Notes under the pieces: model-generated
What the model was told of the DNA's origin: nothing
What the model saw: the letters and a program-made list of their open reading frames with translations, nothing else
Databases searched by the model: none
From: JAFGUB01 sp050305515
GTDB lineage: Bacteria; Campylobacterota; Campylobacteria; Campylobacterales; Sulfurimonadaceae
Assembly (NCBI GenBank): GCA_050305515.1
Contig: JBNLFL010000014.1
Span: 62,001 to 126,000, forward strand
Reading direction: 5' to 3'
Length of the DNA stretch: 64,000 nt
Translations under genes and position numbers: made by a program
Part shown: positions 1 to 8,516 of the stretch, piece after piece
Layout of the letters: every line of letters begins with the position of its first letter
How positions within the stretch are numbered: the stretch's first letter is position 1

Positions 1-746
1 CTTTGGCGATACTTGATGAGATTGAAAGTGCCAAAAAACAGTTAGAAGAAAAAATTTATGAAGCTGAAGAATCGAGAAATAAAGTCGAAGAGTTACAGTT
101 GGAACTCGAAAAAATGCAGCTTGAAGTGGCTGAAAATGCTGCATTATTTTCGAAACAAGGAAAAATTGAATATGCCCGGGAAAAATTTTCAACACTTTCA
201 GTATCAAGTGATAATATAAAAATCCTTTCTCTTTCATATGAATTCTTCAATCGTACTGGTGATTTGGATGCAGCATTCAAAATCTTGAAAAAATGGCTTG
301 TGCTAAGTGGTAAGGAACAACAACGTAGCGAGACAGCGAGTGCTTACGGTAACCTTGGCATTCTCTATCAGACCCGTGGTGATCTGGAGCAGGCCGAGGA
401 GATGTACCGGAAGTCTCTTTCTATAGAAGAAGCACTGGGACACAAGGAGGGGATGGCCAATCAATACGGCAACCTTGGCATTCTCTATCAGACCCGTGGT
501 GATCTGGAGCAGGCCGAGGAGATGTACCGGAAGTCTCTTTCTATAGAAGAAGCACTGGGACGCAAGGAGGGGATGGCCAGTGACTATGGCAATCTGGGGA
601 ATCTCTATAAGACCCGTGGTGATCTGGAGCAGGCCGAGGAGATGTACGAAAAAGCATTGCAACTGTTTAAATCAATAAAATCACCAAAAGCTGATTATCT
701 GATGGGTCTTATCAAGAATTTAAAACCAACAAATTCTGAAAATTAA
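1..746 (+). CDS. TPR-repeat protein, 5' end outside the window
   Basis: The reading frame is open to the window edge, so the true start lies upstream; the first possible start inside is TTG at 3. The N-terminal 50 residues are Glu/Lys/Gln-rich and look like a coiled coil. From about residue 110 come three tetratricopeptide repeats with the pattern YGNLGxLYxTRGDLEQAEEMY, each about 40 residues, the first two almost identical. TPRs are helical protein-protein interaction scaffolds; no catalytic domain is visible in the part seen, so its partner and role are unknown. The C-terminus ends shortly after a capping helix. The base composition is A+T-rich outside the repeats and G+C-richer inside them, which suggests repeat exchange with other TPR genes. 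Cytosolic location is likely from this part, but the missing N-terminus could carry a signal or effector domain. Confidence 0.85.
   Translation, partial: LAILDEIESAKKQLEEKIYEAEESRNKVEELQLELEKMQLEVAENAALFSKQGKIEYAREKFSTLSVSSDNIKILSLSYEFFNRTGDLDAAFKILKKWLVLSGKEQQRSETASAYGNLGILYQTRGDLEQAEEMYRKSLSIEEALGHKEGMANQYGNLGILYQTRGDLEQAEEMYRKSLSIEEALGRKEGMASDYGNLGNLYKTRGDLEQAEEMYEKALQLFKSIKSPKADYLMGLIKNLKPTNSEN
351..650 (+). repeat. 120-bp in-frame tandem repeat encoding TPR units
   Basis: Two full 120-bp units (351-470 and 471-590) differ at only a few bases, and a half unit follows (591-650). The unit encodes 40 residues, so gain or loss of a unit keeps the frame. Such near-identity at synonymous positions points to recent duplication or gene conversion. 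Confidence 0.9.
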
Positions 747-919
747 TTGGCGTGGCAGGATATATTCACAATTTGTGTAACGCACTGAACTTTTCGTACA
801 GCTAGCTCCATTTTAATTGTAGCGCCCGTTGAAGCGCTTTTCTTCGTTATAGAAGCTTTTGACGAGAAGTTGCCAAAATACTCCGGCATTATGTATTTCA
901 ACCCAATATAACACAAAAA

Positions 920-1960
920 TCAGGGTTCAAGCACAATTTCAAGCGTTCGGTTTTGCTGGCGTCCCTCTTCATTTTCATTCGTTGCGACTGGTGCGCTTTC
1001 GCCTTTTCCGGAAACGACGATACGATCCTGTGCCACACCGTTTGCAATCATGATATTGCGCAGTGCTTCGGCACGTTTTTTCGAAAGTTTCAAGTTATAC
1101 AGCTCGGAACCCCGGTCGTCAGCGTGTCCGATGATAATAATCTTGCCAAAATCATGTGATTTCAAAAAATCGCAATATTCACTGATTTTAGCATTGTAGC
1201 TTTCAGCAATACGCGCGGAGTCGTTCTCGAATCCGATATTCAGTTGCATCATCTGGCATCCTGTGGCATCTACCTTCGTATCGGGAAGCGTGTCGGGACA
1301 ACGGTCATCTGTATCGTTGATACCGTCATTGTCACTGTCTGGGGCCTTTACGGTGGCAGTCGAAGCTGTTGCAAGCGTTGTAGTAGCGACTGGTGCTGCG
1401 GGTTCAGATGAAACGTTTTCCACAGGTTTAGAGACATCATCGGAACAAAACGCGTACGTCAAACCTGCCATGACCGCCAGATTGCTGTCGTAGCGCGCAT
1501 CATTATGCTTCAGCATATACAGCGCTTCAAGTTTGAAATCAAGTTGCTCCATCAGCGGTATTTTGAATCCGGCGCCGGCTGCGAGATACGGGCTGTCAAG
1601 ATTTTCGTAATAGTGCTTGTACAAAAATTCGTATCCGATACCCGCTTTGACAAAGGGTTTAATCTCGCTGTTCGTTTCTATTTCGTAAACACCATTCAGT
1701 CCGAGTCTTGAAATGGATGTTGTCGCATCATTGCCCTGATAATCCGATGTCAGCGAATAGAGATATTGCAATTCCGGCTTGATGGCTCCACCGAGATTGT
1801 TGATCTGAAGCTCGCCACCGACTAAAAACTGTTCATTAAGATGCAGATTGCCCTCCGGAAAGACGCCGCCAATCAGAGGGCTAATCTCGTATTGGTAATC
1901 GCTTGCGTAAAGCGAAGCGCCAAAGAGCAGTGAAGCTGCAAGAAGTGAACGTTTGATCAT
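920..1960 (-). CDS. OmpA-family outer membrane protein with calcium-binding type 3 repeat
   Basis: A 346-residue exported protein. Residues 1-19 are a signal peptide ending in LYAS. Residues about 20-170 fit an eight-stranded OmpA-type barrel. A Pro/Ala/Thr/Val-rich linker follows (about 175-205), then one thrombospondin type-3-like motif (DSDNDGINDTDDRCPDT, about 208-224), and a C-terminal OmpA domain (about 235-346) with the peptidoglycan-binding signature around GHADDRGSELYN and the sequence RAEALRNIMIANGV. The domain order is that of OmpA/OprF porins, which anchor the outer membrane to peptidoglycan. The gene is divergent from the SRPBCC gene and leaves about 130 bases of shared upstream DNA. 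The two Cys residues flanking the type-3 repeat may form a disulfide, as in OprF; this is inference. Confidence 0.93.
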   Translation of the reverse strand: MIKRSLLAASLLFGASLYASDYQYEISPLIGGVFPEGNLHLNEQFLVGGELQINNLGGAIKPELQYLYSLTSDYQGNDATTSISRLGLNGVYEIETNSEIKPFVKAGIGYEFLYKHYYENLDSPYLAAGAGFKIPLMEQLDFKLEALYMLKHNDARYDSNLAVMAGLTYAFCSDDVSKPVENVSSEPAAPVATTTLATASTATVKAPDSDNDGINDTDDRCPDTLPDTKVDATGCQMMQLNIGFENDSARIAESYNAKISEYCDFLKSHDFGKIIIIGHADDRGSELYNLKLSKKRAEALRNIMIANGVAQDRIVVSGKGESAPVATNENEEGRQQNRTLEIVLEP

Positions 1961-2035
1961 TGAAGAGTCCTTGATTTTTTAGGGCGGATTATAAAGGCGC
2001 TTTCTATCGGAAATCTATCAATGAAAATTTATTCC

Positions 2036-2061
2036 TTGAGAGAAAAACAGCAGGGTATAAT
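2036..2061 (+). promoter_or_regulatory. Candidate promoter of the SRPBCC gene
   Basis: TATAAT at 2056-2061 in the context GGGTATAAT, with a weak TTGAGA at 2036-2041 at a short 14-base spacing. The palindrome TTACATGTAA begins 5 bases after the -10 box, and GGAG (2080-2083) precedes the GTG start at 2090. Confidence 0.5.
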
Positions 2062-2065
2062 GCCG

Positions 2066-2075
2066 TTACATGTAA
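2066..2075. repeat. TTACATGTAA palindrome in the 5' leader
   Basis: Exact copy of the iterated palindrome, between the -10 box (2056-2061) and the GTG start at 2090. If translation instead began at an upstream ATG (2021 or 2060) it would be read as Leu-His-Val. Confidence 0.9.
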
Positions 2076-2089
2076 CGCCGGAGTCTGTT

Positions 2090-2539
2090 GTGCAGTTAGA
2101 GTTTTCCACCCTTGTCGAAGCGCCTGTAGAGAAGGTTTTTGACTTTCATATGGATACGTCCAATCTTGACCGTATCCTGCCGCCGTGGATCGACATTGAA
2201 GCGGTTGAAGTGCCCGAAAAACTTGCTCCTGGGGCGCATATCCGCTTTCGTGTGAGACGCTTCGGGCTGACGTTGCCGTGGAGCGTCAAGATCAACCGTA
2301 TTGATCGTCCGTCGCTCTTTTCGGCTGAAGTCATCCACTCGCCGCTGCACAATTTCGGCCATGCGCACTACTTCAAAGCCATTGACGCGACCACGACGCG
2401 CATTACGGAAGTCATCCATTTTCCGCTGCCGTTTCGCCCCTTCAGCCTCATCTTCTGGCCGTTCATCAAACGAGACATGGAGCGCATCTTTGCCTACCGT
2501 CACCGGGTCATTCGGGAGATTTTAAGCAAACGGGTATAA
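2090..2539 (+). CDS. SRPBCC (START/Bet v 1-like) family protein
   Basis: A small cytosolic protein of about 149 residues. The sequence EFSTLVEAPVEKVFDFHMDTSNL is the standard opening of the SRPBCC ligand-binding fold, in which a long C-terminal helix packs over a curved sheet to make a hydrophobic pocket. The GTG at 2090 is chosen because GGAG (2080-2083) sits 6 bases before it and family members begin close to this point; ATGs at 2021 and 2060 are in frame, but 2060 overlaps the -10 box. The ligand is unknown. The pattern with conserved HNFGHAHYF and RITEVIHF resembles the cyclase/dehydrase-like subgroup also called cell-division-inhibitor-like. It ends 29 bases before the DEAD-box gene, whose promoter overlaps its stop codon. 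Confidence 0.85.
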   Translation: MQLEFSTLVEAPVEKVFDFHMDTSNLDRILPPWIDIEAVEVPEKLAPGAHIRFRVRRFGLTLPWSVKINRIDRPSLFSAEVIHSPLHNFGHAHYFKAIDATTTRITEVIHFPLPFRPFSLIFWPFIKRDMERIFAYRHRVIREILSKRV

Positions 2540-2540
2540 T
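2535..2540 (+). promoter_or_regulatory. -10 box of the DEAD-box helicase gene
   Basis: TATAAT in GGGTATAATTTC overlaps the TAA stop of the preceding gene. The palindrome TTACATGTAA (2551-2560) and AAGG then lead to the ATG at 2569. No clear -35 box is visible, as is common in Campylobacterota. Confidence 0.5.
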
Positions 2541-2550
2541 TTCGTATCCG

Positions 2551-2560
2551 TTACATGTAA
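2551..2560. repeat. TTACATGTAA palindrome in the 5' leader
   Basis: Exact copy, 10 bases after the -10 box and 8 bases before the ATG at 2569; its last AA joins the AAGG ribosome binding site. Confidence 0.9.
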
Positions 2561-2568
2561 GGCAGATT

Positions 2569-3861
2569 ATGAGTTTTCACACTTTGGGACTTCCTCCCGT
2601 TCTTATCGAGACCGTCGAAAAGCTCGGTTACAGCGAGGCAACGCCGGTTCAGCGCGAAGTCATTCCCTCCATACTCAAAGGGCGTGACATCTTCGCGACA
2701 TCGAAAACGGGTTCGGGCAAGAGCGCGGCCTTTTTGCTGCCCATCATTGCCCGCATGATGCGCGAACGCGAGAGCGGCGCTTTTTTACATGTAAAGTGTC
2801 TCATTCTCGTTCCCACGCGCGAGCTCGCCAAGCAGATCGAAGCGAGTGCCAGAAAGTATGCCGTCCAAACGGAGCTGGTCATTGAAGCGGCTTATGGCGG
2901 TGTCAATGTCAATCCGCAGGTCGAAGCGCTGAAACGCGGCTGCGAACTGCTCATTGCCACGCCGGGGCGTCTGAACGACCTGCTCAAACTCAAAGCCGTG
3001 GTGCTGGGGCGTGCCGAGTATCTCGTGCTCGATGAAGCCGACACCATGCTCGACATGGGCTTTTTAACCGAAATCGAGACCATTGTCTCCGAGCTGCCGC
3101 CAAAGCGCCAGAATCTCCTTTTCTCGGCGACGCATAGCGGCAAGGTAAAGCATTTCGGCGAACAGATGCTGCGTAATCCGCTGCGCATCGATGTCGATGC
3201 CCCCGGCAGCAGCGCCGAGACCATTGCTCAGGTCGCTTACCTGACCGACCATACCAAAAAGCTGGAGCTGCTGAGCTTCCTCATCGGTTCGCGCAACTTC
3301 GAGCAGGCACTGGTGTTTGTTTCGACGCGCGCTCAGGTTGATGGTATTGCAAAAGAGCTCGCTCTTTCAGGCCTGAGCAGCGCGGTTATTCACGGCGAGC
3401 GTACCCACGGAGCGCGCCAGAAGGCGCTGGAGCAGTTCAAAGAGGGCAAAGTCCGCGTGCTGGTGGCCACCGACATTGCGGCGCGGGGCATCGACATTCC
3501 CCAGCTTGACCATGTCATCAACTTCGATATGCCGCAATCGCCCGAAGATTACATTCACCGTATCGGCCGCACGGGCAGGGCGGGGCGAATGGGCGAGGCC
3601 ATTTCGCTTGTAGCGGTCGATGAAGACGCCATGCTTCTCTCCATCGAAAAGCTGATGAAACATAAAATTCGCAAAGAGAGTTTCGAAGGGTACGAGCGCA
3701 AAGTTGTCCATGTCAAGATGCAGGCCAAGTTTGACGACAAGCCCAAAAAAAAGACGCAGGGTGCTTTTGGAAAGAAAGTCAAAGGCCCTGCCAAGTCCAA
3801 AAAGACCACCAAACGCGATTTCCGCTACGGAACGCCGCCCGAGAGCGGAAAAAAACGCTAA
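2569..3861 (+). CDS. DEAD-box ATP-dependent RNA helicase, RhlE-like
   Basis: A 430-residue RNA helicase with all the standard motifs: Q motif near GYSEATPVQREVIP, motif I SKTGSGKS (about residue 45), Ia VPTRELA, Ib TPGR, II DEAD, III SAT, IV/V in FVSTRA and ATDIAARGID, and VI HRIGRTGRAG. Two RecA-like domains occupy about residues 1-370. The basic Lys-rich tail (about 385-430) is typical of RhlE/DeaD types and would bind RNA non-specifically. It probably acts in ribosome assembly or RNA turnover, especially in the cold, by family analogy. An exact TTACATGTAA lies at 2785-2794 and is read as Leu-His-Val. It ends 11 bases before the metallopeptidase gene, so both may be co-transcribed. Confidence 0.95.
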   Translation: MSFHTLGLPPVLIETVEKLGYSEATPVQREVIPSILKGRDIFATSKTGSGKSAAFLLPIIARMMRERESGAFLHVKCLILVPTRELAKQIEASARKYAVQTELVIEAAYGGVNVNPQVEALKRGCELLIATPGRLNDLLKLKAVVLGRAEYLVLDEADTMLDMGFLTEIETIVSELPPKRQNLLFSATHSGKVKHFGEQMLRNPLRIDVDAPGSSAETIAQVAYLTDHTKKLELLSFLIGSRNFEQALVFVSTRAQVDGIAKELALSGLSSAVIHGERTHGARQKALEQFKEGKVRVLVATDIAARGIDIPQLDHVINFDMPQSPEDYIHRIGRTGRAGRMGEAISLVAVDEDAMLLSIEKLMKHKIRKESFEGYERKVVHVKMQAKFDDKPKKKTQGAFGKKVKGPAKSKKTTKRDFRYGTPPESGKKR

Positions 3862-3872
3862 AGCCAGCGCCC

Positions 3873-6560
3873 ATGAAACTTCTGCTTCCGGCACTGGCAT
3901 TTCTGGGCATGAGCCTTCACGGGGCCGATGTCGTCATGCACGATCAGAGCTACTTCAAAGCTGACGTACGCAACACGGAGCTCATCTACACGGAAAAGAA
4001 CCTTCCTTACGCCCGGCAGGCTGCCATGCGTGAAGCGGCACTCCAGCCGCTTTATGAAGCGACATTCGGCTACATCATGGATGAACCTCTTCATGTGGGG
4101 CTGATTTCCGAGTACAACCAGATTGCCAACGGCTTTTCGACCCAGTACCCCAACAACCGCCAGATCAACTACATCGGCGGGGCGCTGATGGGCGATTACT
4201 TCGCTTCGACGTCGTGGATCGACACGCTGCTCTATCATGAGAGTGCGCACAACTACCAGATGAACGCCAAAGCGAATCCCGTTTCGAGTTCGCTGCACAC
4301 GGTCATTGGCAACGGCACCTTTATAATTTTTCCGTGGTTTACGGTGCCCAACATGCTTGAGAGCTCTTTTATGGCCGAAGGCAACGCCGTGCTGAATGAA
4401 TCGTGGCACGGCAACGGCGGGCGGCTTTACAGCGGCAGGTTCAAAGCGGCCACGCTCATGCAGGCCAAAGCGCGCTACCTGACACCCGAGCGGGTCTATA
4501 ACAACAACCTCTATTTTCTCTACGGCTCACACCACTATACGCTTGGCGGTTTTTATCATTACGACCTGGCCGAACGTTACGGCATCGACGCCGTGAATGC
4601 TTACTGGCGCGAACACTCCAAAGACTGGTACTGGCCCTTTTTCACCAACAACGCCATGGAGCGCGCTATCGGTGTCGATTTCGAGACAAGCTTTGCCGCG
4701 TGGGCCTCGCGCATGGCGAACGAAGCGTTACATGTAAAGGAACCTCAGGGAGAGATGCTTGCTACGAGCCAGTTTTTTGCACCGCTAAACAGCGATGCGC
4801 AGAGCATCTATTTTCTCATCAACGAAAGTGGCAGGGAACGGCCCGAACTGGTGGTCATTGACAAAGCGACGGGGCGCGTGACAAAAGAGCGCGACAGCTG
4901 GATGATGGGCAAGGTCGTTTACACCAAAGAGGGGCATTACGCCACGCAGGCCAGCGGGCAGAGCAATCCGTGGCGCATCTGGATCGGCCTGTATGACGAT
5001 GACGGCATGCTGCTGGAGGGGACGGAGTCAAAGGTAATCGAGGGGTATCTCCAAGACGGCCGCGCGGTCTATCTGGACGTGCCTTCATCGTTCGATCAGC
5101 CGCAGCTCTACGTCGGCGATACTTTTGTCGCGCAGGTCAACTCCTCGGTGTTTATCGATGACGATGACACGCTCTACTATTTCGTTCAGGAAGCGGGTAA
5201 AAAACGGACACTTTACGGTAATAAAACGCCGCTTTTGAGCATCAGCGGGTATGAGAGCCATGTATGCGGCACTGATGAGAGCGGAGCGCTTTATTTCATC
5301 GCACCTTCGCGTTACGGTTCGAGCCTCTACCGTTTTGACGGCGAAAAGATCACGCGTGCGAGCAGTGCCGATACCATTTTCGATGCCCGCATCATCAACG
5401 CGAAAACGGCGGTGATCGCCGCCATGGGTTCGGACGCTTACATGTATGAAAAAATCGCCCTCGAAACGCTCGATGAAACGCCTTTCGAAGTGACGCTTTT
5501 TGTTGAAAATCTGCCCCGATACCGCGCAGTGGAAACGCAGACGCTGCAAACGCCTGCGGTTGATACATCGCAGAGGTATCACGCGCTGGGCGCCATGAAC
5601 TACAGCGGCACCAATTTTGATTTCGGCAGTTCGAGTGCGGCGGGGTTCCTTTTTAATGCCAGCGTCAATTTCGCCGATCCGCTTATGATGAATCAGTTTA
5701 GCCTTTTTGCCGCGCGCAATGGAGATGAATATACAATCGGCGGGCTGGGGTACAGCAATTCGGAGTATTTTGTGCAGTTTTTGGCGTCGGTATATGGCGT
5801 CATGGAGCGGCCTGAGACCAACAGCAGCATTGACGATTCCGACCGGCGCGATTTTGGGGTGATGGCATCGGCAACCGTTCCGTTTGTCGCTACGGGCTAC
5901 TGGCGTGCGGCACTAAACGGAAGTTACTATCAGGATTATGAAAGCCACAGCCGCACACCGCTTTCCCTCTCATTGGCGCTGCAGCGTGCCGAACGTCATG
6001 GCGTCAGCATGTACCCCAACACGCTTTTTTCCCTCACACCCTATGCCGCGTTTGATCGGGGTGAGAGCGCGTATGGCGGGAGTCTGCGCATGGAGCAGGG
6101 CGTTGTCGGCGAGCTGTACGCCTCGCTGAGTGCGCAGTATTCGCAAAGCAGCGCCGGGGCGGGGGAGTCACGCGGCATCAAGATCACCCCGGCGCTCTCG
6201 TTTGACGGCGACCCGACAACAGTGCTGATGCCCGCGCTCAAAGACACGCTCTATGCGAAAAAAGCGTTCAAGGCCACGGCGGAGCTGCGGCAGGTTCTTA
6301 ACGGTGCATGCTACTTTTTTACCTTTCCGCTCTCCCTGCAGCGCGAGTCGCTCTTTGCGGGCTATACCCGCTACGAGCTCGCGGGTTTTGCCGCACCCGA
6401 TACTTTTATCGATATCAACGAAGCCTACGCGGGCATCACCTTCGCTTCCGTGATGGTGCACCGTCTCGAAGTGCCGCTGACGTTCAGATATATTTACAAT
6501 GACAGTGAAATTTTTGCCCACGAACAGAGTTTTAGTTTCAGTTTCGGTATGGATTTTTAA
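3873..6560 (+). CDS. Exported HExxH metallopeptidase fused to a predicted outer-membrane beta-barrel
   Basis: An 895-residue protein with a signal peptide (about 1-18, ending SLHGA). Residues 122-126 are HESAH, a gluzincin HExxH zinc motif in LLYHESAHNYQ, and a downstream Glu at 169 in SFMAEGNAV is the likely third ligand, as in peptidase-MA-like proteins. Residues about 290-560 contain short repeated Tyr/Asp-rich strands with FI(D/A), LYYF and ALYFI patterns, consistent with a TolB/WD40-type propeller. From about 565 the sequence alternates hydrophobic residues, is rich in Gly/Tyr/Ser and ends in Phe-895, the usual signal for BAM-inserted barrels. The domain order would place the peptidase at or in the outer membrane. 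The substrate is unknown. Domain functions are inferred from motifs, not from a recognised named family. Confidence 0.75.
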   Translation: MKLLLPALAFLGMSLHGADVVMHDQSYFKADVRNTELIYTEKNLPYARQAAMREAALQPLYEATFGYIMDEPLHVGLISEYNQIANGFSTQYPNNRQINYIGGALMGDYFASTSWIDTLLYHESAHNYQMNAKANPVSSSLHTVIGNGTFIIFPWFTVPNMLESSFMAEGNAVLNESWHGNGGRLYSGRFKAATLMQAKARYLTPERVYNNNLYFLYGSHHYTLGGFYHYDLAERYGIDAVNAYWREHSKDWYWPFFTNNAMERAIGVDFETSFAAWASRMANEALHVKEPQGEMLATSQFFAPLNSDAQSIYFLINESGRERPELVVIDKATGRVTKERDSWMMGKVVYTKEGHYATQASGQSNPWRIWIGLYDDDGMLLEGTESKVIEGYLQDGRAVYLDVPSSFDQPQLYVGDTFVAQVNSSVFIDDDDTLYYFVQEAGKKRTLYGNKTPLLSISGYESHVCGTDESGALYFIAPSRYGSSLYRFDGEKITRASSADTIFDARIINAKTAVIAAMGSDAYMYEKIALETLDETPFEVTLFVENLPRYRAVETQTLQTPAVDTSQRYHALGAMNYSGTNFDFGSSSAAGFLFNASVNFADPLMMNQFSLFAARNGDEYTIGGLGYSNSEYFVQFLASVYGVMERPETNSSIDDSDRRDFGVMASATVPFVATGYWRAALNGSYYQDYESHSRTPLSLSLALQRAERHGVSMYPNTLFSLTPYAAFDRGESAYGGSLRMEQGVVGELYASLSAQYSQSSAGAGESRGIKITPALSFDGDPTTVLMPALKDTLYAKKAFKATAELRQVLNGACYFFTFPLSLQRESLFAGYTRYELAGFAAPDTFIDINEAYAGITFASVMVHRLEVPLTFRYIYNDSEIFAHEQSFSFSFGMDF

Positions 6561-6562
6561 CT

Positions 6563-6572
6563 TTACATGTAA
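6563..6572. repeat. TTACATGTAA palindrome just after a stop codon
   Basis: Exact copy beginning 3 bases after the stop of the metallopeptidase gene. The 194 bases between 6560 and 6755 otherwise hold no separate gene; an open frame leading into the next gene covers them, with AAGGA at 6580-6584. Confidence 0.85.
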
Positions 6573-6754
6573 GTCACCTAAGGAATAATCAAGAATTCAT
6601 ACAACATCCGCTACACTTAATCAAACTGTTTAAGGCGTCGTGCATTTTAAAGATCAGCAAATCCATTCGTGAGCTCGACGAGAGCGATATCGCGGACAAC
6701 CTCTATTACTACAGCTACAACATCAAACACCTGCTTGCACTCAAAAAGAAGGGA

Positions 6755-7768
6755 TTGCCCGAAGACGATCCCCACTTTTTGAGTACCTACCGCTCATTTG
6801 AAGGCGAGGTGTTCGAGAACTACGTCTATGAAAAACTGCTGCGTTACGTCATTGAACAAGAAGAGGTCGAAACCTTTATTCTCAAAGGGCCGCACAAGAA
6901 AAACGCCAAGGCACTGCCCAATACCCTTTCGGTCAACGGCAAGGGGCAGATCGTCTACCGAAACCGTTCCAAGGAGATCGGCGAGTTCGACGGTCTTATC
7001 GTGACGCAAAACGACATCTACTTCATCGAGATGACGCTGGTCAAATCGGTAACGAACCTCAAGCGCCGCCTGCGTAAGAAACGCGCACTCCTTCAGACCA
7101 TTTTTCCCAAATACGACATCAAGGCGCTCATTGTGCTTAATGAAGGGGCGACCGGCATCAAGCATCTGCCCGATTACTGCGTGGTCTGGCTGACCAGGCC
7201 TTTTGACGCCAAACACGTCTTCGAGCACCTCTCCAAAAAAGAGCGCCCTAAACTACGCCCTTTTGAACGGATTGACCATCACAAACTCGGTTCAACCAAC
7301 CATTTGCAGATTGAAAACTTTAACTATTACGGCACACTGACCTGGATCTTCAAAAAGCTGCGTTCGGGAAAACACCTGATTAACATGGGCTTTCTCGGCT
7401 CCAAGACCGTCACCCGCTATGTGGACCTTTTTACCAAGATTTACATCGGCTGGATGAGCCGCGACGAGTTCTTGAAAATGGTGCCCGCTTACAAAGGCGA
7501 GGTCAGCGAACAGGTAACGGTCTCCATCGAGAAAGAGCATACCAACGAGCTGCTGCTGACCTATTTCATGCCGCACAGCCGAAAAAATCTCGACAAGATC
7601 AACCTTCAGGGCGGTGACATCAAGATCGTCAAAAAAGACCCGTTCGGTATTTCCGTCACCGAAGTGGCGCACATGTCGCGTCAGATGGGAGAAGAACACC
7701 ACCTCAGCAGTGGTGATATTGAGCTGGTTGAACGCCTTTTAGCCGAGCATAACGCCAAACTGGTATAA
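6755..7768 (+). CDS. Hypothetical protein with PD-(D/E)XK nuclease-like core; start uncertain
   Basis: At least 337 residues. TTG at 6755 is the first ordinary start codon in the frame, but the frame is open without ATG/GTG/TTG from 6563 onward, and the translated sequence just upstream (ELDESDIADNLYYYSYNIKH) looks like real protein. The true start is therefore probably upstream at a rare codon (for example ATT at 6644), or the original start is lost. The region SFEGEVFENYVYEKL followed by IGEFDGLIV and IYFIEMTLVKS has the spacing of an early Glu, a mid-strand Asp and an E-x-T/K pair seen in restriction-endonuclease-like folds (inference). No membrane segments are visible. I do not recognise a named family. 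It ends 31 bases before yebC, whose promoter overlaps the stop codon region. Confidence 0.65.
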   Translation: MPEDDPHFLSTYRSFEGEVFENYVYEKLLRYVIEQEEVETFILKGPHKKNAKALPNTLSVNGKGQIVYRNRSKEIGEFDGLIVTQNDIYFIEMTLVKSVTNLKRRLRKKRALLQTIFPKYDIKALIVLNEGATGIKHLPDYCVVWLTRPFDAKHVFEHLSKKERPKLRPFERIDHHKLGSTNHLQIENFNYYGTLTWIFKKLRSGKHLINMGFLGSKTVTRYVDLFTKIYIGWMSRDEFLKMVPAYKGEVSEQVTVSIEKEHTNELLLTYFMPHSRKNLDKINLQGGDIKIVKKDPFGISVTEVAHMSRQMGEEHHLSSGDIELVERLLAEHNAKLV

Positions 7769-7769
7769 T
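7764..7769 (+). promoter_or_regulatory. -10 box of yebC
   Basis: TATAAT in GGTATAATTTC, 30 bases before the ATG at 7800, with ribosome binding site AAGGA at 7786-7790. It overlaps the TAA stop of the preceding gene. Confidence 0.55.
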
Positions 7770-7799
7770 TTCAAAAATTTTTTTCAAGGACACTGAAGC

Positions 7800-8510
7800 A
7801 TGGGAAGAGCGTTTGAATATCGACGTGCTGCGAAAGAGAAACGCTGGGGGAATATGTCGCGTGTTTTCCCCAAGCTGGGCAAGATCATTACAATGGCGGC
7901 GAAAGAGGGCGGGACGGATCCCGACATGAACCCCAAGCTGCGTCTGGCAATCATGACGGCCAAAGCGCAGAACATGCCAAAAGACAACATCGAAGCGGCA
8001 ATCAAGCGTGCCTCGGGCAAAGATGCCGCAGACATCGCTGAGCTCAACTACGAGGGCAAAGGGCCGCACGGCGTCCTTATTTTCGTAGAGACGGCAACTG
8101 ACAACGGCACACGTACCGTGGCCAATGTCCGCAGCTACTTTAGCAAAAGCGGCGGGGAACTGCTTAAAAACGGTTCGCTGGAATTCATGTTCACCCGCAA
8201 GGCGGTGTTTGAATTTGACAAGACCGACGAGATGGATCTTGAGGAGCTGGAACTATCTCTGATTGACTACGGCCTTGAGAGTATCGAAGAGAATGAGGGT
8301 ACGGTCTATGTCTATGGCGATTACACCGAGTTCGGTTCACTCTCGAAAGGGTGTGAAGAGCTGGGTATCGAAGTGAAAAAAGCGGCCCTACAGCGCATTC
8401 CGAATTCAACGGTCGAACTGAGCGAAACGCAGATGGAAGAGGTTGAAAAACTCATCGACAGACTCGAAGAGGACGATGACGTCCAGCAGGTCTTCACCAA
8501 CATCGAATAA
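7800..8510 (+). CDS. yebC: YebC/PmpR family regulatory or translation-factor protein
   Basis: A 236-residue cytosolic protein with the full-length YebC architecture. The N-terminal signature spans the region from RRAAKEKRWG to KLGKIITMAAKEGG (residues about 8-40), followed by the conserved NPKLRLAI and NMPKDNIEAAIKRA. The middle and C-terminal domains include GGELLKNGSLEFMF and the acidic tail region EEDDDVQQVF. The family has been described both as transcription regulators and, more recently, as factors that relieve ribosome stalling at difficult motifs. In many bacteria yebC sits next to ruvC; here its neighbours are an unrelated hypothetical and selU. It has its own promoter. Confidence 0.95.
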   Translation: MGRAFEYRRAAKEKRWGNMSRVFPKLGKIITMAAKEGGTDPDMNPKLRLAIMTAKAQNMPKDNIEAAIKRASGKDAADIAELNYEGKGPHGVLIFVETATDNGTRTVANVRSYFSKSGGELLKNGSLEFMFTRKAVFEFDKTDEMDLEELELSLIDYGLESIEENEGTVYVYGDYTEFGSLSKGCEELGIEVKKAALQRIPNSTVELSETQMEEVEKLIDRLEEDDDVQQVFTNIE

Positions 8511-8516
8511 GCGCCA

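Noticed and set aside
747..919. Possible insertion-sequence remnant downstream of the TPR gene
   Set aside because: One minus-strand frame gives FYNEEKRF, faintly like the end of an IS3-type transposase, but no inverted repeats, target duplication or further transposase sequence is visible.
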